Assembly (NCBI GenBank): GCA_033085395.1
Contig: JANQBS010000358.1
Coordinates: 1 to 34,048 of the forward strand
DNA from: Xanthoparmelia taractica
Lineage: Eukaryota; Ascomycota; Lecanoromycetes; Lecanorales; Parmeliaceae
DNA: 34,048 nt
Direction: 5' to 3'
The translations under genes and the position numbers were made by a program. Shown here piece after piece: positions 11,271 to 20,476 of this stretch. Position 1 is the first letter of the stretch; each line of letters begins with the position of its first letter. A model generated the notes under the pieces. That model saw only the letters and a list, made by a program, of their open reading frames with translations. It ran no database searches and was not told where the DNA came from.

Positions 11271-11371
11271 AGCATTTTATTTCGATCCAATGATGATTGT
11301 CTTACTAGAATTAACGTATAGGTCTTCTCTCTAGCTAGTCAAATTGCTTCGATTAGGCAGGAGTAAGATGC

Positions 11372-13098
11372 TCATGGCACGCTCTGAGCGATCAGCTCTG
11401 CCGCTAGCTCCGCCATTGCGTACACTGTAGCCTGTGGTGTTGCCGAGATCGGTCCCGGCAAGACGCTAGCGTCCACCACCCGTAGATGCTCTGTGCCATG
11501 AACTCGGAATTCTCCATCAACCACGGAACTCTGTATCTCCTTTCCCATCGCCGCCGTTCCTCCTGAATGATGCCAAACTTCGGAATAGGCCCGGATACGA
11601 GCGTCGATGTCTTCGTCGCTGGAGCTGGATGTTAGGACGGGCATGCCCTTGGGTGGTGTCTCCGCTTCAATAATCTCACGCGCGGCGGGCGTTTCCATCA
11701 CCTGCGCGATACGTCGGACGCCGGAGCGAAGCATTTCTTTGTCCGCAACAGTTGAGTAGTAGCCCGGGTCGACGATGGGTTCCGCAGTTGGGTCATTGGA
11801 CGCGAGCGTGATGCGGCCACGTGATGTAGGTTGGAAGAGAAGGACGCCAGTGGAGACATGAGAGCCGTCCAAGGGAACATCGTAGCCTTCACCCAGGTTC
11901 AATGGGGCGTAAGCAACCAAAAGACCGATGTGGCTGCGATTGAGGAACTGGGTCGAATTCGAAGAAATCGGAGTAGGCTGGGTTGGGGAGGCCTCCTGTA
12001 GAGCGGCTGAGAGTATAGGCGTGGGTACGGAGTAGGTGGCTATCCATTCGACAGGAAAGCCTAGGCTATATTCGGGTTTGTTGAAGGCCGGGGAACCCAT
12101 GGCGAGACCGCGCTCCGGATTTCGAAGTTTCCATGCTTGATGGATAGACAAATGATCAAAATGGTTAATTCCGACTGTTGGTGAGTTTACGGTTTGTTGG
12201 ATGTTGTGTCGCTTCAATTCATCATTTGGCCCAATTCCAGAGAGCATCAGAACTTGCGGAGTTTTATGTGCTCCGCAGCTAACAATAATCTCCTGTGTTG
12301 CGCGAAGGTGGCGTCCGTCCGACAGCTCTATGCCCGTCGCCACCTTGTTTTCGTTGAAGACGATGCGATTCACAACAACACCAGTGATGACACGAATATG
12401 GGATAGGTCGAATGCCCTGCCAGAGTGCTGTCGACTTCCGTCTTTCCAATTTTCTACCCATGGTGAGACACCAACTCCAGCGCTTGAATCTGGTATATCA
12501 TGAAACCCGTCATGGACAAACGCTTCATGGACAGAATCCCCGAGAGGGTACACCTTTCGAGATGTGGTATGTATTGGTCCATCAAACCCGTGCTGCTCTT
12601 TATTGCCTTTCGGGTCATAGTGATGCTCGGATCGACGAAAGTATGGCAGGAGATTCTGATAGCTCCATCGGGGATCTCCTACGTGCTTCGCCCATAGGTC
12701 GTAGTCGTCGGCCGGAGCACGCATCCAGGCGCCATAGTTGGCAGCGCTGGATCCTGAGAGCAGTCGACCGGCGAAATTGGTCACCGATCGACCATTGAGG
12801 TGAGGCTGAGGCGTGGTTCCATAGTTGACGACGAGTTCTGTTTGAGCAAGTAAAGGGGCAGCTTGTGGATTGACGACATAAGGATGCTCTATCTCATTGG
12901 GACCACGTTCAATCAAAGCGACTGACAGGCTTGGCCGAAGTGAGTGAAGACGGCTTGCCAAGGCACAGCCTGGTTAAAGCAAATCGATTCAGCTTTGACA
13001 CCTACTTTCAACATTCAAGATCTCGTACCTGCAGTGCCACCGCCGACAATGATAACATCGAGAACAGTGTCCTCAGCAGAATTTGGGTTGCCAGCCAT
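11372..13098 (-). CDS. GMC oxidoreductase, intracellular type
   Basis: Two exons on the minus strand, 13098-13029 and 12969-11372, with a 59-nt intron (GTACGA...AACCAG), give 555 residues. The start at 13098 places the FAD-binding motif VLDVIIVGGGTAGCALA at residues 13-29, split by the intron just after the Gly-rich loop; there is no signal peptide. The GMC signatures GRLLSGSSAANYGAWMR and GAHKTPQVLMLSGIGP are present. The C-terminal active site has the first histidine (VWHHSGGTAAMG, His490). The second position, normally His or Asn, reads ISATPQATVY, i.e. Thr534 (codon 11438-11440). No frameshift or stop is seen. The gene is convergent with the frameshifted GMC gene (128 bp between stops). 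Substrate is unknown; choline- or glucose-dehydrogenase-like labels would be guesses. Confidence 0.88.
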
Positions 13099-13712
13099 CT
13101 CGGATTGCTGAATTGACTACCCCAGAATTGACTCGGAAAATAGAATTAATAGAATAAAACCTTTGACTCGCTAGCGTAAAATGAAGGTTGGGAGCAATTA
13201 GAGAGGTTGAGCAGCCTGATTCAAAAGGATGATTCAAAGCCAAAAAAGGCAAAAACCTAGCATGCTAACCATATATGGCAATTATTAGTCTGGTCAAGGG
13301 TCCACATTATAAACCACTGATTTATCTTATAAAATAGTGATTTAAAAGCCCGATTGCCCTATTAGATCTTAGTGTAGCTACTTAAATAAACGTGCCCATA
13401 GAGCGTTACTCCAATCTTATCTTCTTGACTAATATAAGTGAGTATCTATAGTAATAGATCTTTAATAATTAAACGGTGTTCTTTTATCTTAGTCTCGCCT
13501 CGTAAACGTCGAATATCAACGATAATTCTTTTGCAACTAAGGGTTATAGAATATTGTAAAATTCTTATATCTTATATCGACGTAAGCTAATCTAACGTCT
13601 ATTCAGTTAAATAAATCTTAATAATCTTAATCTTAACTTGTCTCGTATTAAGATATGCGATTTAATTAGCGAGTGAGTTAACGATCGCTAAAAAAAAAAG
13701 ATGTGCTCTTAT

Positions 13713-13940
13713 TGTTAGACTTGATTCTAGATTAGAGTCTTAGAGTTATGTAGCAGTGTGGAATTAGAAAGATATATATTTCACATATAGATCTAATGGT
13801 AAGACTAATTCTTAAGGAAGGAGAAAAGGAAACTAAAGGGGATCGCTTGTTTAAGCATGTCCGCCAAGGGTCCGCCAAGCCTACGTATGTCAAGCGATTC
13901 AGGATCCCCTCGCCTAGGGGCCAAGACCATATTCCTAACA
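13713..13940 (-). mobile_element. Solo LTR, 228 bp, with CTTAT target duplication
   Basis: The element has perfect inverted hexamer ends (TGTTAG...CTAACA) and is flanked by identical CTTAT 5-mers (13708-13712 and 13941-13945). It carries a GC-rich portion (13840-13930) inside otherwise A/T-dominated DNA and no coding sequence. This is the structure of a solo LTR formed by recombination. Orientation is tentative: the minus strand reads TGTTAGGAATATGG. Its retention of G/C against the mutated surroundings suggests late insertion. Confidence 0.85.
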
Positions 13941-14260
13941 CTTATTAATAGCGCAATAAGCGCTATATAACTTAATAAATATAATATATATTTTTCGCGT
14001 CTTTACGACTAAACTTTATTAGAGAAGACGAGCTACTTCTCGTAGTAATACGATCTAATTATATTAGAAATTCGATAAGTCGCGCTTTAGCTCTACGAAG
14101 CGATTGAGATATATTTTAGTTATAAATATACGTTAGCGATCTTTTAATATCGAAAGCGTAATAAGTTATTAATTAGTTTATTAATCTTAATTAGAATTTA
14201 TATTAAGATTAAATAAATATTGTATTTAATTAGTAATAGCGCTATATCTCGTAGTAAGAT

Positions 14261-14536
14261 TACGGGTCGGAAAGGTGTGGTATCTATTGAACATAGTCGT
14301 TTTCAACTTTTTTTCAACTTTTTTTAAAAACTTATATCTTTTTAATCTATTTATAGAATTTTATAATTACATAAGCGTTCGCTTAAGCTTTTTACGTATT
14401 TTTAGAATATAAAAAAATATTACGTAATATATTTATTAAAAACCCAATGGGAGTATGGGATATCCCATACCTTTCGATATGGTATTCGAAAAACTAGTCC
14501 CATATCATCAAATATACCACACCTTTCCGACCCGTA
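14261..14536 (+). mobile_element. 276-bp hAT-like MITE, complete copy
   Basis: The termini are inverted repeats of about 23 bp, starting TACGGGTCGGAAAGGTGTGG and ending with its complement, CCGACCCGTA. It is flanked by a perfect 8-bp duplication, AGTAAGAT (14253-14260 and 14537-14544), the target-site length typical of hAT transposons. The interior is non-coding and includes an inverted TAAGCGTTCGCTTA. Compared with the other two full copies it keeps more C and G (for example CCCAATGGGAGTATGGG), so it is the least mutated of the set. Confidence 0.88.
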
Positions 14537-14879
14537 AGTAAGATTATAGCTAATTCGCGAATAGAGATTTTTCTAAGATTATAAATATATACGTCATTAT
14601 CGCAATATAGTATTAATCGTGATTTTTAAAGTCTTTGTAATTATAGTTAAATAGCGTGATATATAGTCTTTATTTCTTTAAACTAAATATCTTTTTAACG
14701 ATAACGTGTAATTATCGAAATATTAAAGATTTCTTAAATCGATTATTGAAGATTTAAGTACTTTAGAATATAATCTCTTATATTAAAGATCTCTAATACG
14801 TTTATTTAAATATATTATATTAATCGACTAATAACGTAGCGAATTAATTTAAGACTATTTTAATTTTTTAGAAAGATCT

Positions 14880-15560
14880 TTTATTAGAGTAGATCGATCT
14901 TAATATACGATATATTTTTAATAAGTGTTATTAACCTTCGAAGAGCATCGAGAAATCGTCTTAAGAACACTCTTTTTAGAATCACGATCTTAACGACGAA
15001 TAATAGAAAATCGATCGCTAACTTAAGCTCGCGATATAAGATTATCGCCCGATTTAGAAGATTCTTAATCACTTTTCTCGCCCGAGCGAGCTTATTAAAG
15101 AGAAGTCTAGTCTATATTAAAATACTATCGAACTTAATCCTTAGAAACTCGACTATAATACTTATAATATTCTTAATGTGATTGATTTTAAAGCTTAATT
15201 CTTTATATACGAGATCGAATTATTAATCGTATACGATCGTATTATCGATTAATATTAGAATAGCGAAGAAATCGTTTAAATAATAAAGTACTATAATTTA
15301 AAGAAAAACGATTATTAAGATTTAATTAAGAGTCTTTATAAATAGATTAAATATAAATAATAACGTACGTAGATCGAAGAATAGATATTATTTTCTTTAA
15401 TAGCGATCGTTATAATAAAATTCTAACAATTATTAATTTAAACTTACGATCGATATATATCTAAAGACGTCTTTTAGATCTCTTTTAACGAATTAAGCTC
15501 TAAGATCTTATTATAATAATACGATTACAACGTTATCGTATATAGCGTATTCTAAAGTCT
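14880..15560 (-). pseudogene. RIP-decayed reverse transcriptase, DIRS-like
   Basis: Reading the minus strand, three segments of an RT/RNase H polyprotein are recognisable although stops and frame changes interrupt them. The first is DVFRYISIVS followed by LLEFYYN (about 15480-15420), matching the KDAFRHIP...LLGFYW pattern. The second is FLGIKFDSILM (about 15150-15120). The third is KLARARKVIKNLLNRA, then YRELKLAIDFLLFVVKIV and RVFLRRFLDALRR (14884-15090). This wording is what I recall for tyrosine-recombinase (DIRS/Ngaro-like) retroelements rather than gypsy or copia, but no search was done. The ends of the element are not resolved. Confidence 0.6.
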
Positions 15561-17251
15561 CTTAATTCTAAGATATATTAATATTAACTAAGATCTTATA
15601 TAAGAATAAGAGGTTATAAATACGTATTTAATTATTATTGTACTTCGAGATTAATTCTAGCGGCGAGTAAACGAATTATTATTTCGTCTAAGAATTAATC
15701 TCGATTAGATGATTCTATTAAAGTTATATCTAAAGATTTATTATTAATATATTAGATATTACGAGAATTAATAATAATTGTAATTGCGATAGCGTAAGAT
15801 TTTATCTCGATATTCGATTTTCGCTTTCTTTCGAAGAATAGTCAAAAGAATCTTTATAAATATAAGATCTAAATAATATTTCAATTAACGATTTTAATCT
15901 TTCACTCGTAGCGAGTCTTAACTAATTAGATCTAAATCTAATAAATCGTATAGCACGTATAAGAATTCTTCTATTATATATAGTAGTGATATAAGTATTT
16001 ATAAATACGTTGAGATTTATTTAGACTTCGAAATTCGATTATTAAGCGAGGTGAGATTAATGCTTAAGATCTTAATTTAAGTCTTATAACACGTATTTGC
16101 TATGTAATTTAGCTAACAATTGAGATAAATATAATTATACTTATAATGCTCGCGTGAGTATTGTTCTTTATTAAAATTTCGATATATCTTAAGATCTAAA
16201 GAGAAGAATTTAAGAATAGAATCTAAGTTCCACTTAATATCGTTCAAAACGATTATTTTACGTAGTAGAAGATCGCTATAACGTCTATCCTCGATAATTT
16301 AGACTATAGAATTATTATAGTTATTTAAGATACGTGCGTTTATAAACGCATCGTAATATTTACGAATAAAGTTAAATTTATATAAGACTAATAACTTAAT
16401 TAGACGAAAATAATAATCTAATAATATCTTTTATAGGCGAATAATCACTATAAAATATATATAGTAATATATAATCTAATTATACACCTCGAAACACTAT
16501 AGTAGATATATTATTTTATTAACTTTATAAGCATCGTTTATATTAGCGCGATTAACGTATTCTTAATTTAACTTAATAAGATTTTTAAATTTAAACGTCT
16601 TAAAGAAGATTTATTTAAAATACTTAATTTTAATAAAGCGATAACGTTTATAAAGATTAAGAAAGAAACGCGTATCTTCGATATGTATAAAAGAGATTCT
16701 AGAATTATTACTTATCTTTGAATTAATATTAGACTTAAACGAATAATATTAATAATAGCGATAATAACGACGAGAGCGTGACTTATGTATTCAATATTAT
16801 TTATAACGATTATATTTATACTCGGCGAGACGTTCTTTTAGCTCTAAGACTTAATCGCGATAGTTAAGAATCTTAATATTAAATTTCTTAATCACGCTTA
16901 AGCTAAGAGTCTCTAAAAAGAATATCTTCGATATTATAAACTTATTTCTTCGAGATCGAGCGAAGCGAGAAGGAAAAGAAGGTGTGATGATCTTTACGGG
17001 GACTCTAAGTCTATTGAAGACCTTTTTAAAGATCTTCTTAAGTACCTTAAAACGTCTAATAGCGATAGTTATAACGTAAGAAGAAGAATATAATTAAGAG
17101 GGTTAAAATAAGTGTAGATGTGGATAAGATAAGAATAATATACGCTAATCTAATATGTAGATATTCACTAACTTAGAATTAGTTGAATGAAGATCACAAA
17201 AGAATACGATTGCTCTAAATGAGAAGAATTCGAATGAAGAGCCAACTGATG

Positions 17252-17591
17252 GTGTAAGACCCATACATATAGTGCTCTTACAGACACGTATTCTCCGCAT
17301 GTGCGCATGCATCTGGAACAGCGGCTAGATCATGAGACACACTAACCCATAGTCCCACTATTCGAGTTGGCTTAAGGATCTTCACAGCATACCTACGGGA
17401 ATTGCTTGCGCTTGATGGAAGTTCGCGGGGGCTCCAGGCTCTTTCCTGGAGAACTCTCCGCCTAGTACCTATATCATTTAGCGCCTTTTAGCGGAGATCA
17501 CTAGGATCTCTCCTGCTAGAGATTTCAATCCACATCTCTTCTACCCATCGACGGATATCGTTGCTGCCATGCACTACTGATAATACTACAA
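17252..17591 (+). repeat. LTR-like structured island at the edge of RIP block 2
   Basis: The segment starts TGTAAGAC and could end AATACTACA, giving TGTA...TACA ends. It contains tight inverted repeats: TGTAAGA...TCTTACA (17252-17282) and CTCCAGG-CTCTTT-CCTGGAG (about 17432-17451). A 5-bp duplication is not present at these ends (GATGG versus ATGTA), and no adjacent primer-binding site or gag is visible. It may be one LTR of a truncated element or an unrelated structured sequence. Confidence 0.35.
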
Positions 17592-18257
17592 TGTACCATC
17601 AACCTGGATGAAACCCTTTCACTACTCTAGGGGAGACAATTGAATGGTCAAATTTGACCCTCGAATTCGTCAACATCCTTGGATGTAGGGAAGTCGAAAG
17701 CGGTCCCTACCTTAGTCCATTGATTACGAGCCGAGACGTGCGCAGTGGCTTCACGAGCTCCGGCTCCCATGACAGCCTTCTCAGCTGTGTTTTCTCTCTC
17801 TCTGTTTCTCTCTCTGGAGTGGCTTTTTTTTTTCTTTTTTCTTTTCTTTCTTTTCTTTTCTTTTCTTTTCTTTTCTTTTGGATTGAATGTCGACTTTTCT
17901 CCGCAGCACGGGGGAAATCAATGTACAAAATAGTTTGGTCGAGGCGTTTATCAGATATATAATTTAGCGCAGTGTTTGCCAGCTCGAAGAGTCGATGATT
18001 CCATTTAATTTAGTTTATTCAGAGTATACAGTAGGAAGAGTAAGGTGCAAAAAGTCCAACTTAGTTACAGAATGATTTTCTAGGTTTTCACGAGATCTAC
18101 TGATGCCTTAAATATATTCTAACGTAGATGTTTGACTTGAATACTGGACTCATCGACCTATCTAAAATACACTGTGGCTTCAAATAATTCGAACGGTTAA
18201 TGACTATACGCTGATGCCCTGACCTTTCATAATTCCATCACATCAACACCTGTAAAC
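17592..18257. other. Intergenic stretch with microsatellite
   Basis: No gene is supported; the 102-codon plus-strand frame across 17654-17962 is produced by the polypyrimidine tract. The distal part is the 3' flank of the minus-strand secreted-protein gene that ends at 18258. Confidence 0.4.
17787..17879 (+). repeat. Polypyrimidine microsatellite
   Basis: A CT-rich stretch (TTTCTCTCTCTCTG) is followed by a T10 run and then about nine copies of TTTTC ending at 17879. It is a simple-sequence tract likely to vary in length between strains and sequencing runs. Confidence 0.95.
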
Positions 18258-19339
18258 TCATGACGTAGAGATAGGGGTAACGGGGTCACTTCCCGGAGTG
18301 GGATCGGGGTATGTCAAGTCACCACAGTCGGCGGCACAACCAACGATGCGATTATCGGGCACCTGGAAATTTATGTCCTGCATCCCGACGGTGTAGTAGC
18401 CGTCTGAGCGTTGAGAGGAGTTTGGTACATTAGTTCCTGGGCATCCTCCAAGTCAGCAGTCGGAAAACCCCAAGCTATATGCACAGGCGCTGTGCTCTCG
18501 AGATGCGGGGGTGGGAGCTTACCGTCGCGAGGGGTGTTGCAAGACCTGCGTAGATACCCATCCAACTGTATGTTCCTCTGTGCGGCCCAGATGGCGTGGC
18601 AAGCTTTGTCGGTCCAGGTGCAGGTGCTGTTGTATGTCAGCTGCTATTTTCATTGAACATATGCATCATAACGCTGTTCACGTACCCTGTGTCCGAGACG
18701 GAGGTGCATATCTGGACATCATTGGCACCGCCGAAGCTGTGGTCATAGCTCAAAGAAGCGGTGGCTGAGGCTTTGTCATTGAACCAGAGAGGAATCTGCG
18801 CCTGGACTGATCCTCCGAAAGTGTTGTCCCAAGTTGTGCTATCGGTGGTACAAGTGGAGTTCCAATTGATGTTGACCTCGGCGCAGGAGCTTGTGGTGGC
18901 GCAGTCGATGACCTGGCCTAAGAATTTGTCAGTCATCGTGATGATCTACAGGATGCTATGCATTACCTGAATTTTGCCAGTCTGAGTACGCAGCCCGGGA
19001 ATTGACAACGAAGAGATCCGTCCTGGTCAATCGGTCAGATTGCACTTAATCAATAAGAGGGTTGAGAATGATTGACCAGCAATGGAATCGGTTGACTGCA
19101 GGGGTAGTCAACCCGTTGTCGCAAGAAGACGTTACGTATATTCCACTCCCATCTTCGTATTGACTCTGACCGACCGCATAGCTGGGGTCCATCGAGCAGT
19201 CAGGAAAGTAATTTGCAAAGCTTCCAACATTTCCCACAGTCTGTCTCAGATTGACCACGTTTCGAGGATCAGGCACTGGCAAAGCCCGAATCAACGGTCG
19301 GGCAAGAACCGCCAGCCAGAAAAGAGATGTCGAAGGCAT
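18258..19339 (-). CDS. Secreted cysteine-containing protein of unknown function
   Basis: Five exons on the minus strand (19339-19077, 19022-18967, 18917-18686, 18626-18523, 18403-18258) give 266 residues. The introns (54, 49, 59 and 119 nt) have GT...AG ends and keep frame. The start at 19339 gives a signal peptide (SLFWLAVLARPLIRALPVP). The mature protein has paired Cys segments (FPDCSMDPS, SSCDNGL, VIDCATTSSCAEV, STCTTDSTTW), a Ser/Thr/Gly-rich middle with alternating beta-strand character (KASATASLSYDHSFGG) and a conserved-looking end (CTWTDKACHAIWAAQR, RRSCNTPRD, DGYYTVGMQDINF, GCAADCGDL). I recall similar endings in an uncharacterised fungal secreted family. A TATA-like TTAAATAG lies about 30 bp upstream (near 19365). 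No enzymatic motif is visible; the 119-nt last intron is the least certain junction. Confidence 0.75.
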
Positions 19340-20476
19340 ATTGTGAGAAGGTCTTCTCAGAGATAGCTATTTAAGTCTTCCGGATCGAGAAACTTAAAAT
19401 GGTGCTGCTCGTGACTTAGAGATTGATATATAGTCTGAAGTATTGCATATCACAGAGTGGAATGAAGAGCGCAGACTCCTCTTTATACACAAGTGCTCGA
19501 GGCTCCGCCATAATCTTTTTAAGACGGGAAATTAGAAGACAAGGTACAATATTCAGGCGTCCAAGGTTGACCTTCCAAGAGTGGCGTCAAAGAGATGTTG
19601 TTGAATTTGTTGTAGCTGATGGTAGCACTGGAGGATTGCAACGGTGACAATCTCCAGTGGTTCCATGTTGGTCGTATGGAATATGTCAGAGAGCAGAATT
19701 CAAGTTTCAGGACGGTTATGTTCTTAGCCAATGAGAGGAGTCCAAGACGGGAGTTGTGACAAAACAACAAGGTGTTGTCCCCTCCAGGCCTTCTCGGCTA
19801 AAGAATGTGAAGTCTGGAAAAGAAAAGCAGCCCATTCATTTGTCCTTTTGAATCAACTAGGAATTCCATAGCCCTATCTGGGGGCGTTGGTTTAACATAG
19901 TTGTATACCAGGCTTATGATTATTTGCATCTATAAATACAATTAGTTTTATAAAAGAGGGCGGTGTTGCCAGTGCTGGCAAAAGATGACTTGCTGATCTT
20001 CTACGCCCTCCCCTTACTCGACTGAAAAGCTTCTCACTTCTCACTTTGATGAATTCAATCATAGAGCAAAGCTGACCGTATTAAGAGTCATCAATGGGCG
20101 CAGGTGGAGAATGACAGGAAGCATGGTGATCTATGGACGGATCCATGGGGTATAAGACCCAATGAACAGACAAAAAACTGGGCTACTGCATGGGAATGAC
20201 AATGATATAGCAATTATGAAACATGATAGAATGATAATGAAATGGCAGACATGCGTGGAAGATCTGATCTAGCCACTGAAATGCGGAGTCACGTGATCCG
20301 CTGCCAAGAGTCGTCGCTGCCTAGAGGCACAGCCACGATGCACTGATGCCTACGATATCTTGGCGTGCTGGCTATTATGCTCACAGAAATTCACATATGC
20401 TCGGAGATTCAAAGTAACATTGTCCTAAAATTTATCTTTGTCTCGGGTTCTCCATAGGCACACTACACGAGAGAGC
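19340..20476. other. Divergent intergenic region
   Basis: This 1.1-kb region lies between the start codons of the minus-strand secreted-protein gene and the plus-strand Gly/Cys-tail gene, so it should hold both promoters. No coding sequence is supported in it; frames at 19423-19770 are short and motif-free. No regulatory motif beyond the TATA-like sequence near 19365 was recognised. Confidence 0.4.

Larger units (their letters stand above)
13320..17200. other. AT-rich, RIP-like block 2
   Basis: Base composition falls to mostly A/T with dense TA dinucleotides from about 13320 to 17200, with no intact gene. It contains a GC-richer solo LTR (13713-13940), a complete 276-bp MITE (14261-14536) and a decayed reverse transcriptase on the minus strand (about 14880-15560). 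The remainder to 17200 probably belongs to the same or other transposons but I cannot name them. The block separates the GMC gene pair from the secreted-protein gene. Confidence 0.7.

Noticed and set aside
6938..13098. Secondary-metabolite cluster (P450 plus two GMC oxidoreductases)
   Set aside because: No synthase, transporter or regulator is in the window, the P450 is decayed and one GMC gene is frameshifted.
17252..17591. tRNA or SINE reading of the structured GC-richer island
   Set aside because: No cloverleaf or convincing A/B box could be drawn; an LTR fragment fits slightly better but lacks a target duplication.
17654..17962. 102-codon plus-strand frame with a hydrophobic stretch
   Set aside because: The hydrophobic run is translation of the TTTTC microsatellite, not a membrane protein.
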